Assembly (NCBI RefSeq): GCF_002266465.3
Contig: NZ_CP029427.2
Location: 5,768,501-5,832,500, forward strand
Direction of reading: 5' to 3'
Length of the DNA: 64,000 nt
Source of the DNA: Bradyrhizobium symbiodeficiens
GTDB lineage: Bacteria; Pseudomonadota; Alphaproteobacteria; Rhizobiales; Xanthobacteraceae
In this document: positions 1-9,364 of the stretch, one piece after another
Layout: each line of letters starts with the position of its first letter
Numbering within the stretch: the stretch's first letter is position 1
Notes under the pieces: model-generated
Told to the model about the DNA's origin: nothing
Seen by the model: only the letters and a program-made list of their open reading frames with translations
Database searches by the model: none
Made by a program: the position numbers and the translations under genes

Positions 1-151
1 TTACGAGCCCGGCTACTACCCGCCCCGCTACTATGCGCCGGGCCCGGGCTATGTCGCCGACGGCTACTACGGCGGCGGCTGCGTCTGGCAGAAGCAGCGC
101 TTCTGGGACGGCTATGCCTGGCGCGTCCGCCGCGTCAGAGTCTGCGGCTGA
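1..151 (+). CDS. C-terminus of a small secreted Tyr/Gly-rich protein (cut by window edge)
   Basis: Only the last 50 codons are present, in the frame that starts at base 2, with the stop TGA at 149-151. The visible peptide is rich in Tyr, Pro and Gly and ends in a motif of the form C-V-W-Q-K-Q-R-F-W-D-G-Y-A-W followed by an Arg/Val tail and a final Cys-Gly. The same tail, with conservative changes, ends the next gene (390-674), so the two are tandem paralogues. The family is unknown to me; the paralogue has a signal peptide, so this one is probably exported too. The start lies outside the window. Confidence 0.75.
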   Translation, partial: YEPGYYPPRYYAPGPGYVADGYYGGGCVWQKQRFWDGYAWRVRRVRVCG

Positions 152-158
152 GGCGACC

Positions 159-197
159 TGAACCGGTCCATCGCGACCGCTTCGGCCGACCGGTTCA
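159..197 (+). terminator. 10-bp inverted repeat after the first gene
   Basis: TGAACCGGTC (159-168) pairs perfectly with GACCGGTTCA (188-197), starting 8 bases after the stop of the first gene. No T-run follows directly, but a second small hairpin (AAAAAG, loop ACCG, CTTTTT) lies at 228-243. Together they probably end transcription of the left-edge gene and isolate it from its paralogue. This is inference from position and pairing. Confidence 0.45.
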
Positions 198-389
198 CGG
201 CGGATGTGCCGTTCATCTCCGGGCCTGAAAAAGACCGCTTTTTCTCGTCACAGCTCCGTGTGCGTTTACCGTGGGTTGACCAATTGCGCGCTTCCTAGCT
301 GCACGGCCAATTCCACCAGCGTGTGTGTGAACCTTTGAAACCCGGGCGCCTCTAACAAGAGGAACCCATCTCCCAGGAGAGCCAAAAGC

Positions 390-674
390 ATGAAGAAGAC
401 TTTAGTTGCCGCCCTCACGGTCGCGACGGTCGCCGGTTCGCTGGTGACCGCCACTCCGTCCGCGAAGGCGCATGACGGTATCGGCGCAGGTCTCGCGGCC
501 GGCCTGATCGGCGGCGCCATCGTCGGCGGCGCCATCGCGTCGAGCCGGCCCGCCTATGGCGGCCCCGTTTACGTCGCCGAGCCCGGCCCGCCGCCCCCGC
601 CCTGCTATTGGCAGCGTCAGCGTTATTGGGACGGTTACGGATGGGTCGTTCGCCCGGTTCGCGTCTGCTACTGA
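390..674 (+). CDS. small exported glycine-zipper-like protein, tandem paralogue of the left-edge gene
   Basis: This is a 94-residue protein with a clean Sec signal peptide (MKKTLVAALTVATVAG to about residue 27, cleavage near AKA-HD). A Gly/Ala-rich segment of glycine-zipper character follows at about 31-52, then a Pro-rich linker, and a conserved end with paired aromatic residues and two Cys (C-Y-W-Q-R-Q-R-Y-W-D-G-Y ... V-C-Y). The ribosome site CCAGGAGA lies 8 to 10 bases before the ATG. The C-terminal motif is shared with the preceding partial gene. The function is unknown; the layout suggests an envelope-associated or secreted structural protein with one disulfide. Its own terminator follows at 711-741. 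Confidence 0.8.
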   Translation: MKKTLVAALTVATVAGSLVTATPSAKAHDGIGAGLAAGLIGGAIVGGAIASSRPAYGGPVYVAEPGPPPPPCYWQRQRYWDGYGWVVRPVRVCY

Positions 675-710
675 TCTGATCGCACCGGCGCTCGTGAGCG
701 CCGCGATCGA

Positions 711-741
711 AGCCCGGCCGAACATCTCGGCCGGGCTTTTC
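711..741 (+). terminator. Rho-independent terminator between convergent genes
   Basis: AGCCCGGCCG (711-720) and CGGCCGGGCT (728-737) form a perfect 10-bp GC-rich stem with a 7-base loop, followed by TTTTCTTT. It lies between the stop of the small secreted gene (674) and the stop of the convergent lytic transglycosylase gene (754). The T-run is on the plus strand; the stem could also work in the other direction, but the run of A there is short. Confidence 0.85.
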
Positions 742-753
742 TTTGCTCCCGCG

Positions 754-1980
754 CTATCGCGCCGCCTGGATCGCGCGCAGCACCTCTTCGCTCGGCCAGC
801 AGTCGACCTTGAGGCCCGCCGACTTCTGATAGGCGCCGAGCGCGGCGCGCGTCTGCATACCGGCTTTGCCGTCGATCTTGTCCTTGTAGAGCCCGGCGCG
901 CGTGAGCCCACGCTGCATCGTCTCGACGTCTTTCGTGCGCAATTGCTTCGAGGCCGCCCATGGCGTTGCAAACGGCAGTGGGCTCGTCATGCGGTCGGCC
1001 AGGTGCCCGACGAACAGCACATAGAGGTCGGAGAAATTGTATTCCTTGATGACGAAGTAGTTCTTGGTGGTCAGGAATGACGGGCCGTAGATGCCTTCCG
1101 GCTGCAGCAGCGAGGCCGGCTGCGCCTGTTCGGCGGCGCTCAGCTTCTGGCCGCGCACCGGCACGAAACCTTCGCGCAGCCACTGTCCGATCGGCTTCGT
1201 CACCTCGGGCACGCCGGCGGTGCAATCGACCTTGGTCGGCGCCTGCACCTCGTAGGCCCAGCGCACGCCGCTCTGCCAGCCCTTGTTGACGAGCTGCTGC
1301 GCGGCCGACGCCAGCGCATCCGGCACCGAATGCCAGATGTCGATGCGGCCATCACGATCGAAATCGACACCGTGCTTGTAATATTCGGATGGCAGGAACT
1401 GCGTGAGCCCTGTGGCACCCGCCCAGGACGAGCGCATGTCCTTGCGCGTCACCACGCCTTCACTGAGGATCTTCAGCGCGAGGATGAACTCGGTGCGGTA
1501 TTGATCCTTGCGGCGCCCGACATAGGCCTGCGTCGCCAGCACGCGGACCAAATCGTAAGGCAGCGTGTAGCGGCCGTAATCGGTCTCGCGGCCCCAGATC
1601 GCGAGCATCACGGTCGCGGGCACGCCGGACTTGTTCTCGATCTCGCCCAGCGAGGCGCGATATTTCTGCAGCAGCCGTTGCCCCTCGCCGGCAAGCCGCG
1701 CGATCGAGGCTTCCTTGACGTAGTCGGCAGGCACTTGAACGAACTCGGCCTGCGACGGCGCACCTAGCGCGGGGCGGCCGGGCAGGATCAGATCGGGCAG
1801 CTTGTAATCCGGCTCGAGCCCGCGCGTCTGTTCGTCGAACGTCCTGCGCGAGACGCCTTCAGCCTGCGCCTCAGGCCAGAGCGAGGCGATGAACTGCGTG
1901 AAGGCGGCATCGGCCGCACGGGCGGACGACCAGCCGCAGGTGACCACGATCACCGCAGCGATGAGCGCCCGCCGCATCAT
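754..1980 (-). CDS. lytic murein transglycosylase (MltB/SLT_2 type) with peptidoglycan-binding domain
   Basis: This 408-residue enzyme would cleave the MurNAc-GlcNAc bond of peptidoglycan to form 1,6-anhydro-MurNAc. A signal peptide (MMRRALIAAVIVVTCGWSSA) with an Ala-rich cleavage region puts it in the periplasm. The SLT_2 catalytic domain spans about residues 25-320; the catalytic Glu is in the IWGRETDYG motif, and GATGLTQFLPSEYYK matches the family's substrate-groove motif. A PG_binding_1 domain (about 345-405, V-E-T-M-Q-R-G-L ... R-A-A-L-G-A-Y-Q) ends the protein. Domain order and length match alphaproteobacterial members of the family. It lies 7 bases downstream of ettA on the same strand and may be co-transcribed with it. 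Confidence 0.92.
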   Translation of the reverse strand: MMRRALIAAVIVVTCGWSSARAADAAFTQFIASLWPEAQAEGVSRRTFDEQTRGLEPDYKLPDLILPGRPALGAPSQAEFVQVPADYVKEASIARLAGEGQRLLQKYRASLGEIENKSGVPATVMLAIWGRETDYGRYTLPYDLVRVLATQAYVGRRKDQYRTEFILALKILSEGVVTRKDMRSSWAGATGLTQFLPSEYYKHGVDFDRDGRIDIWHSVPDALASAAQQLVNKGWQSGVRWAYEVQAPTKVDCTAGVPEVTKPIGQWLREGFVPVRGQKLSAAEQAQPASLLQPEGIYGPSFLTTKNYFVIKEYNFSDLYVLFVGHLADRMTSPLPFATPWAASKQLRTKDVETMQRGLTRAGLYKDKIDGKAGMQTRAALGAYQKSAGLKVDCWPSEEVLRAIQAAR

Positions 1981-1987
1981 GCCGCCG

Positions 1988-3637
<1,650 letters not shown>

Positions 3638-3869
3638 GGGTCCCGTGACACCTTCAATTTGAGGAGATTTGCTGCCGCCGATGTAGCGATCCCGCCCCCA
3701 AAGGGCAATGTTTTCCGTCCGTTCACCACGGATGAATACGGAACGGACACCATCCGGGCCAGATCCGGACAATTGAAACCATCTTTTAATCAATCAGGCC
3801 GAATGCTCGGTCTCGCGCGGCAACAGCGCCACCCGCTCAGAACAAGCGGGAGCACAGCGAGACAGCGTC

Positions 3870-4085
3870 ATGGCTCTGATCGACACCCATTCACTTCCTG
3901 TTCCGGCCGAAGCCGGCAGCTCCTCTGCGCTCGGCTCGGAGATCAAGGGGTTCTTCAAGCGCTTCTTCGCCACCGCCTTCAATCCCTACCGGCCCGAACT
4001 GCACTACATGCGCGGCCCCGGCCCCGCCTGGCGCGCCAAGCACGGCATGAACGCGCCGTTCCGCCTGAAGCCCCGCGACCTCTGA
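3870..4085 (+). CDS. small conserved-looking hypothetical protein
   Basis: A 71-residue basic protein (MALIDTHSLPVPAEAG ... KGFFKRFFATAFNPYRPEL). It has no signal peptide or membrane segment; the middle has an amphipathic basic-aromatic stretch (KGFFKRFFATAF) that could bind membrane or nucleic acid. Codon use is typical of the neighbours, with G/C at third positions. I do not recognise a family. It lies alone, divergent from ettA and 130 bases before the dehydrogenase gene. No strong ribosome site is visible, so the start is less certain than the frame. Confidence 0.55.
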   Translation: MALIDTHSLPVPAEAGSSSALGSEIKGFFKRFFATAFNPYRPELHYMRGPGPAWRAKHGMNAPFRLKPRDL

Positions 4086-4215
4086 ACCATCTCCTGCTAT
4101 CGGAGTTTTGAAGGCGCGAGCGGCTTGCGCGCCGTCCTGATTGCGCGCAACCATGGCCTGGTTTCGACGATGGCGCCCGCCCAGCGCCGTTCCCTCTCGC
4201 CATGGATGACCACCG

Positions 4216-5178
4216 ATGAGCCGGCTGCGCTGTGCAATTCTCGACGACTATTTCAACCTCGCGCTCGACGTCGCTGACTGGCAGAAGCTGTCCGACCGCC
4301 TCGACGTCACCGTGTTCAGCCATCCCTTCGCCTCCGAGCAGGCCGCGGCCAGCGCGCTGGCCGATTTCGACATCATCTGCGCGATGCGTGAGCGGACGGC
4401 ATTCCCGAAGAGCCTGTTCGAGAGCTTGCCGAAGCTGAAGCTGCTGCTCACGTCAGGCATGCGCAATGCCGCGATCGACATGGAAGCTGCGAAGGCGCGC
4501 GGCGTCACCGTCGCAGGCACGCAATATTCGCGCGATCCAACCGCACCGCTCACCATGGGCCTGATCCTGGAGCTGACCCGCGGCATCGGCCGCGAGAACG
4601 CGCGCATGCATGCCGGCGAGCCCTGGCAGACCTTCGCCGGCGTCGAGATCGAGGGCATGACGCTCGGCATCGTCGGGCTCGGCAAGCTCGGCAGCAGGAT
4701 GGCCGGGATCGCCAAGGCGTTCGGCATGAACGTGATCGCCTGGAGCCCGAACCTCACGCCGGAGAAATGCGCAGGCGTCGGCGTCGGATATGCCACCAAG
4801 GAGGAGCTGTTCGCCAAGGCCGACATCGTCACCATCCATGTGGTGCTGAGCGAGCGCTCGCGCGGGCTGGTCGGCGCTGCCGATCTGGCGCGGATGAAGC
4901 CGACGGCCTTTCTCGTCAACACCGCGCGCGGGCCGATCGTGGACGAGCAGGCGCTGCTGGAGGCGTTGCAGCAGCGCAGGATCGCGGGCGCCGGCATCGA
5001 TGTGTTCGCAGTCGAGCCGCTGCCGGTCGACCATCCCTTCCGCAAGCTCGACAACCTCGTGCTGACGCCGCATCTCGGCTACGCCACCGAGGACGGACTG
5101 CGCATCCATTACGGCCAGATGGTCGAGGCCATCGACGCCTTCACAGGGGGCGGCGAGTTGCCGCGCAAGCTGGCCTGA
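4216..5178 (+). CDS. D-2-hydroxyacid dehydrogenase family protein (NAD-binding)
   Basis: A 320-residue cytosolic oxidoreductase that interconverts a 2-hydroxyacid and a 2-oxoacid with NAD(P)H. The Rossmann motif GLGKLGS lies near residue 156. The catalytic set is complete: Arg in NTARGPIVDE, Glu in DVFAVEPLP and His in TPHLGY. The N-terminal substrate domain (MSRLRCAILDDYFNLAL) belongs to the subgroup often annotated as phosphoglycerate-dehydrogenase-like, but it lacks the ACT/regulatory C-terminus of SerA, so serine biosynthesis is unlikely. The substrate is unknown. The gene is monocistronic and followed by a hairpin at 5185-5211. Confidence 0.85.
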   Translation: MSRLRCAILDDYFNLALDVADWQKLSDRLDVTVFSHPFASEQAAASALADFDIICAMRERTAFPKSLFESLPKLKLLLTSGMRNAAIDMEAAKARGVTVAGTQYSRDPTAPLTMGLILELTRGIGRENARMHAGEPWQTFAGVEIEGMTLGIVGLGKLGSRMAGIAKAFGMNVIAWSPNLTPEKCAGVGVGYATKEELFAKADIVTIHVVLSERSRGLVGAADLARMKPTAFLVNTARGPIVDEQALLEALQQRRIAGAGIDVFAVEPLPVDHPFRKLDNLVLTPHLGYATEDGLRIHYGQMVEAIDAFTGGGELPRKLA

Positions 5179-5184
5179 ATCGAC

Positions 5185-5211
5185 GAAGGGCGCGCCGGTG
5201 GCACGCCCTTC
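5185..5211. terminator. hairpin between convergent genes
   Basis: GAAGGGCG (5185-5192) pairs perfectly with CGCCCTTC (5204-5211) around an 11-base loop, between the stop of the dehydrogenase gene (5178) and the stop of the L,D-transpeptidase gene (5237). There is no strong T-run on either side, so it is a probable bidirectional terminator rather than a textbook one. Confidence 0.6.
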
Positions 5212-5236
5212 GCAATTCTGAATTGTAGGTCGAGGC

Positions 5237-6448
5237 TTAGCGCACGGTGACCGGTGCGGGCAGCGGCGGCACCACGGTCGGCTGCGTGCCCGGGACCGGG
5301 CCGGCCTGCGCGGCCATCGGAGCGGGACCGGGAGCAGCGCCCGGCGCGGGCGCAGCGGAGGCGGTCGCCGTTCCCGGCGGCGGACCACCGGGCAGCACCA
5401 CCACGCGGGTGCCGACCTTGACGCGATCGAACAGGTCCGAGACGTCCTCGTTGAGCATGCCGATGCAGCCGGACGAGACGAACTTGCCGATGGTCGAGGG
5501 CTGGTTGGTGCCGTGAATGCGGTAGACGGTCGAGCCGAGATACATCGCGCGGGCGCCGAGCGGATTGCCGGGGCCGCCGGCCATGAAGCGCGGCAGATAG
5601 GGCTGGCGCTCGATCATCTCGGTCGGCGGATGCCAATCCGGCCACTCGGCCTTGCGGGTGATCTTTTGCACGCCGGTCCAGGTGAAGCCGTCGCGGCCGA
5701 CGCGGACGCCGTAGCGGATCGCACGGCCGCCTCCAAGCACGTAATAGAGATAGGTGTTGGGCGTATCGACCACGAGGGTGCCGGCGGGCTCCTTGGTCTG
5801 GAACGAGACCTCCTGGCGGCGCAGGTTCGGCGGCAGCTGTGCCGGCGCAGCGTCGGGCTGCTCCTCGGGCGGCAGCGAAGCGACCGTAATCGGCCGGCCA
5901 TCGGCACCAACCGGCGGCTGCCCGGCCTGGACCGTTCCGGTCGCGGCGGGACCAGCCACGGCCTCCGGCGGACGCAGGCCGTCATCAGCAGGGGCCTGTC
6001 CCTGTTGGCCCGGACGATTGGCATAGATCACCGGCGGCGGACCGGCGGGGCGGCCGTAGCGGGGATCGTCGGGCGACATCACGGGACCCTGCGGCGGCGC
6101 GGCCGAATAGACCGGCGGAGCGCCAGCCGGACGGCCATAACGCGGGTCATCCGGCGACATCACCGGCCCCTGCGACGGCGCGGCCGAGTAGACCGGGGGA
6201 GCGCCGACCGGGCGGCCATAGCGCGGATCGTCGGCCGGGCCGGGCGGCGGCAGCGAGGCCTGCGGCAGCGCGTCGTCGTCATCTTCCAGCGCATCGAAAT
6301 TCGGCGCACGATCGCCGGGCCGGTATTCGGCCGGGGCGCCGTAGCTCGGTGCCTGCTGGACCGGGTAGCTCTGAGCCTGTGCGAGCGAGGTTCCCGCCGC
6401 AGCGACTGTTGCGGCAGCGCATATCGTCAGAAAATGTTTGATCATCAT
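5237..6448 (-). CDS. L,D-transpeptidase (YkuD domain) with Pro-rich tandem-repeat N-terminus
   Basis: A periplasmic enzyme that forms 3-3 cross-links in peptidoglycan or attaches proteins to it. From the ATG at 6448 (MMIKHFLTICAAATVAAAG) the product is 403 residues with a Sec signal peptide ending near AQAQS. Residues about 30-190 are Pro/Gly-rich and include about three 27-residue repeats (core P-D-D-P-R-Y-G-R-P-A-G-A-P-P-V-Y). The YkuD domain follows; its active site is visible as IHGTN ... SSGCIGM, with the catalytic Cys in SGC. A short Pro/Ala tail closes it. The frame is open upstream to 6592, but the signal peptide fixes the start near 6448. The repeats probably form a flexible spacer through the cell wall. 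Confidence 0.9.
   Translation of the reverse strand: MMIKHFLTICAAATVAAAGTSLAQAQSYPVQQAPSYGAPAEYRPGDRAPNFDALEDDDDALPQASLPPPGPADDPRYGRPVGAPPVYSAAPSQGPVMSPDDPRYGRPAGAPPVYSAAPPQGPVMSPDDPRYGRPAGPPPVIYANRPGQQGQAPADDGLRPPEAVAGPAATGTVQAGQPPVGADGRPITVASLPPEEQPDAAPAQLPPNLRRQEVSFQTKEPAGTLVVDTPNTYLYYVLGGGRAIRYGVRVGRDGFTWTGVQKITRKAEWPDWHPPTEMIERQPYLPRFMAGGPGNPLGARAMYLGSTVYRIHGTNQPSTIGKFVSSGCIGMLNEDVSDLFDRVKVGTRVVVLPGGPPPGTATASAAPAPGAAPGPAPMAAQAGPVPGTQPTVVPPLPAPVTVR
6000..6235 (-). repeat. 81-bp tandem repeats inside the L,D-transpeptidase gene
   Basis: About three consecutive 81-base units (6235-6155, 6154-6074, 6073 to about 6000) encode P/A-D-D-P-R-Y-G-R-P-x-G-x-P-P-V followed by a variable tail. The first two units are nearly identical in protein and the third decays after its middle. 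Such in-frame units can expand or contract by slippage, changing linker length. Confidence 0.8.
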
Positions 6449-6766
6449 CGCTCTTGCAGTGTCCCCGGGCCCGTCAGGACCGTTACCGGCCAGATGGCCG
6501 AAGATAGCGGCACATTCAAGACATATCAGGCTTATTTGCGCGGGACTTGCCGATTTGTGATCCGCAAGACTACCGTTGCCCCGTTGCATCACGGGGCGGA
6601 AATCAGCTCATGGCGTCAATTGCCGCAGTCTTCGCCTCCGAATTTAAGGGAACGGCTCGGAATCGTTGCGGTATGTTCGAATCAGCCTGATTCGCCGCCC
6701 ATTTTAGCTCCCGATCCCCGCGCGGCGAACGCGGCAAGCAGTACCGTCACCGCGTTCAGATGGCTC

Positions 6767-7573
6767 ATGAGCCCTGGCTACTTCGCCGCCGGGGCGGAAA
6801 TTCGCAATCCTTCGATGCTTCCCGGCTTTCGCTTCCTGTTTGCCGCGATCCTGCTCTCATCCTCCATCCTGGTGTTCGGCCTGGGCGCCGCCGCACTGCT
6901 GCGCGCGAGCCATGAGCAGTATGTCAGCAACCCCTCCTGGCGGAACGGCCCGCAGGAGCAGATGTTCGCGCAGGCTCCCGAGCCCGCCCAGCCGGTGTTA
7001 GCGGTTTTGCGAGCGGAGCCGGAAGCGGCCGAGCCCGAGCCGTCACTGCGCGACCAGGTGCCGACCATTGGACTGCCCGGAAGCGAGCCCGAGCAGATCG
7101 CCGCGCTGACGACCGAGACTCAGTCTCCGGCCGCCACACCTCCGGCCGACGTCACGGTCGCCGAACCGGCCAGCTCCGAGACGGCGACGGAGGCCGCTGC
7201 GCCGGCACCCGCCGATACGCTCACCCCGGCCGACACCACGGCGTCGATCCCCGCGCCCGAGCCTGCCGCGACCGCCGGCGAGCCGGCGCCGGCGGACAGT
7301 GCGGCGCTGGCCTCCTCCGCACTCGACGTCGCCTCGGCCAAGCTGGCCGCTCTGAACGAGCCGGCGACGACGGCCGTGAAGGATGCGCCGGCGAAGGCCA
7401 AGGCTGAGAGCAAGGCTGAGAGCAAGGCCGACGACAAGGCGACCAAGAGCAAGGCGAAGGCCAAGAAGCGGCATCGCGTGGTGCGACGTCCGCCCCCTCA
7501 GCAGTTGCAGCAGCAGCTCGATCCGTTCGGCCAGCCGCAGACCTTTGCGACGACGACCACGCGCACGCGGTGA
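6767..7573 (+). CDS. Ala/Pro-rich protein with one N-terminal membrane anchor and a basic tail
   Basis: Using the ATG at 6767 (MSPGYFAAGAEIRNPSMLPG) the product is 268 residues; an alternative start is 6815 (MLPGFRFLF). One hydrophobic segment (FLFAAILLSSSILVFGLGAAALL, about residues 21-43) is followed by a long low-complexity Ala/Pro/Glu region, a Lys/Ala-rich stretch with repeats of K-A-E-S, and an Arg/Gln-rich end. This looks like a membrane-anchored periplasmic spacer, perhaps touching peptidoglycan or LPS through its basic tail. I do not recognise a catalytic domain. The frame is open far upstream to 5513, but that part is antisense to the L,D-transpeptidase gene and is not coding. Confidence 0.7.
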   Translation: MSPGYFAAGAEIRNPSMLPGFRFLFAAILLSSSILVFGLGAAALLRASHEQYVSNPSWRNGPQEQMFAQAPEPAQPVLAVLRAEPEAAEPEPSLRDQVPTIGLPGSEPEQIAALTTETQSPAATPPADVTVAEPASSETATEAAAPAPADTLTPADTTASIPAPEPAATAGEPAPADSAALASSALDVASAKLAALNEPATTAVKDAPAKAKAESKAESKADDKATKSKAKAKKRHRVVRRPPPQQLQQQLDPFGQPQTFATTTTRTR

Positions 7574-7635
7574 CGCGCCTTCTTCACCTCTCCCCGCTTG
7601 CGGGAAGCGATGTCGCTTGTGGCAATCCTTGAGAC

Positions 7636-7757
7636 GCCCGCCGTTGGCGGGCCCCCAGGATGAGGACCGAGTGCGCGGCACTGGTTTCAACGAGCACCGA
7701 TGCTGCTTCGCCTCATCCTGAGGAGACCGCGAAGCAGTCGTCTCGAAGGACGAGGCG
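7636..7757. repeat. palindromic intergenic repeat cluster
   Basis: Three nested inverted repeats lie in the 232-base spacer 7574-7805. GCCCGCC/GGCGGGC (7636-7652) has a 3-base loop. CTGCTTCG (7703-7710) pairs with CGAAGCAG (7730-7737) and encloses CCTCA-TCC-TGAGG. CGCCTC (7709-7714) pairs with GAGGCG (7752-7757). Just upstream, about 7584-7602, is a decayed piece of the CCTCTCCCGC repeat seen in full at 43119 and 53182. These fit the palindromic spacer repeats common in bradyrhizobia. Confidence 0.7.
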
Positions 7758-7805
7758 TGCGCTCAAGGCGTGCAGAGCGCGAGGAAGCGCACCATCATCG
7801 TGGGC

Positions 7806-8657
7806 TCACGCCGCCCCGATCGCGATGGCTGGGCCGCCCTCCCGGCCCCATTCCGACCAGGAGCCGTCATAGAGCGCGGTGTCGGCGATCCCCAGGCGAT
7901 ACAGTGCGAGCGTCAGCACGCCGGCCGACACGCCCGAGCCGCAGCTCGTCACGATCGGCGCATCGAGCTTGACGCCGGCGCTGGTGAAGGCAGCACGCAG
8001 ATCCTCGAGCGGCTTCATCTCGCCGGTCGCGGCGTCGAACAGCTGATTGTAGGGCACGTTGCGGGCGCCGGGGATGTGGCCGGAGCGAATGCCCGCCCGC
8101 GGCTCGGGCGCGCGGCCTTCGAAGCGGTCGGCGGCGCGGGCGTCGATCACCTGTTCGGCACGGCTTTCGACGTTCGCGATCAGCTGTTGCATGCTGCGCA
8201 CGCGCTTCGGATCGTAGCTCGCCTTGAAGCTCGCGGGTTTCGGCCTCACCTCGCCGGCCTCGACCGCTCGCCCTTCGGCGCGCCACTTCTTCAATCCGCC
8301 ATTGAGGATACGCACGTTGTTATGGCCGAAGGCCAGGAACATCCACCACGCGCGCGGCGCTGCGACCCAGCCGCCGGCATCGTAGAGCACGACGGTGTCG
8401 GCGTTGGAGATGCCGAGATTGCCGATGTCACGGCCGAACTGCTCTGCGCTCGGATACATGTGCGGCAGCGGGTTGGAATGGTCCGACACCGCATCGACGT
8501 CGAAGAACGCGGCGCCCGGCAGGTGCGCGGCGAGATAGTCGTCCTTCGGCAGCGGCAGCACGCCCGGCAGCTTGAAGCTGGCGTCGAGGACCTTGACGTT
8601 GGCGTCGTTGATATGGGCGGCGAGCCATTCGGTGGAGACGAGGGGATCGGTGGTCAT
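7806..8657 (-). CDS. sseA: 3-mercaptopyruvate sulfurtransferase (two rhodanese domains)
   Basis: A 283-residue cytosolic enzyme that transfers sulfur from 3-mercaptopyruvate to cyanide or thiol acceptors. Two rhodanese domains lie in tandem (about 5-125 inactive, about 150-280 active). The catalytic loop C239-G-S-G-V-S-A matches the mercaptopyruvate-sulfurtransferase type (C-G-S-G-V-T-A) rather than thiosulfate sulfurtransferase (C-R-K-G-V-T). DGSWSEWG near the C-terminus is also family-typical. It lies upstream of nothing on its strand but a repeat-filled spacer; a single-domain rhodanese gene (8818-9231) precedes it, separated by a repeat. The gene symbol is given on the strength of the active-site loop and two-domain layout. 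Confidence 0.93.
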   Translation of the reverse strand: MTTDPLVSTEWLAAHINDANVKVLDASFKLPGVLPLPKDDYLAAHLPGAAFFDVDAVSDHSNPLPHMYPSAEQFGRDIGNLGISNADTVVLYDAGGWVAAPRAWWMFLAFGHNNVRILNGGLKKWRAEGRAVEAGEVRPKPASFKASYDPKRVRSMQQLIANVESRAEQVIDARAADRFEGRAPEPRAGIRSGHIPGARNVPYNQLFDAATGEMKPLEDLRAAFTSAGVKLDAPIVTSCGSGVSAGVLTLALYRLGIADTALYDGSWSEWGREGGPAIAIGAA

Positions 8658-8671
8658 GCAGAATTTTCCTT

Positions 8672-8793
8672 GTCATTCCGGGGCGTGCGTAGCACGAACC
8701 CGGAATCCATCGTGCGGCAATATTGGTGGATGAATGGATTCTCAGGTGCGCAATTGCGCACCGTAGCTCGCGCTACGCGCGCCCCGGAATGAC
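8672..8793. repeat. palindromic repeat with CATTCCGGGGCG arms, copy 1
   Basis: GTCATTCCGGGGCG (8672-8685) is the exact inverse complement of CGCCCCGGAATGAC (8780-8793). Inside is a GAACCCGGAATCCAT-type inner arm. The same arms occur at 9251-9357, 16074-16183 and, decayed, 45781-45882. Confidence 0.85.
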
Positions 8794-8817
8794 GGGTGGA
8801 GAGAGCGGTGCGCCCCC

Positions 8818-9231
8818 TCACCCCTTCTTCTTCGGCTCCCACTTCTCCGTCGGCCCGCCGGCATCGCGCCAGGCGGCGTAGCCGCCTGCGATGTGGGCGA
8901 CGGGCTTGAGGCCCATGTCCTGCGCGGTCTTGGCCGCGAGCGCCGAGCGCAAGCCCCCGGCGCAGTGGAACACGAACTTCTTGTCCTCCTGGAACACCGG
9001 CTTGGCATAGGGGCTCTGCGGATCGATCCAGAATTCCAGCATGCCGCGGGTGCAGGAGAACGCACCGGGGATGCGGCCGTCGCGCTCGATCTCGCGGGGG
9101 TCGCGGATGTCGACGATGACGACGTCGCCGTTCCTGGAGATCTCGATGGCGTCCTTGGCGTTGAGCGTCTCGATCTCGGCATTGGCCTCGTCGATCAGCG
9201 CCTTGATGCCGCGGGTGATGTTTTGGGGCAT
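8818..9231 (-). CDS. single-domain rhodanese-like sulfurtransferase
   Basis: A 137-residue cytosolic protein with one rhodanese fold. The active Cys90 lies in FHCAGGLRSALAAK, a loop with Gly-Gly after the Cys that differs from both thiosulfate and mercaptopyruvate sulfurtransferase loops. The pattern DIRDPREIERDGRIPGAF is typical of the family. There is no signal peptide. It could act in sulfur relay or thiol repair next to the two-domain enzyme at 7806-8657, but the repeat element between them makes joint transcription uncertain. Confidence 0.88.
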   Translation of the reverse strand: MPQNITRGIKALIDEANAEIETLNAKDAIEISRNGDVVIVDIRDPREIERDGRIPGAFSCTRGMLEFWIDPQSPYAKPVFQEDKKFVFHCAGGLRSALAAKTAQDMGLKPVAHIAGGYAAWRDAGGPTEKWEPKKKG

Positions 9232-9250
9232 TGGGTCTTCCCTTCTCTTT

Positions 9251-9357
9251 CGTCATTCCGGGGCGATGCGCAGCATCGAACCCGGAATCCATTCATCGAC
9301 GAATATTGCGGCCCGATGGATTCCGGGTTCGCGACTTCGTCGCGCCCCGGAATGACG
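9251..9357. repeat. palindromic repeat with CATTCCGGGGCG arms, copy 2 (best preserved)
   Basis: CGTCATTCCGGGGCG (9251-9265) pairs perfectly with CGCCCCGGAATGACG (9343-9357). Inside, GAACCCGGAATCCAT and ATGGATTCCGGGTTC form a second, 15-bp nested stem. The element fills the spacer between the rhodanese and VWA genes. Confidence 0.88.
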
Positions 9358-9364
9358 GCGGGAG

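Noticed and set aside
3638..3793. 52-residue N-terminal extension of EttA
   Set aside because: The extension has no family resemblance; M-A-R-Q-F-I-Y-F-M is the conserved start.
5513..6766. Upstream extension of the frame of the Ala/Pro-rich membrane protein
   Set aside because: It is antisense to the L,D-transpeptidase and is Arg-rich; the hydrophobic anchor follows the ATG at 6767.
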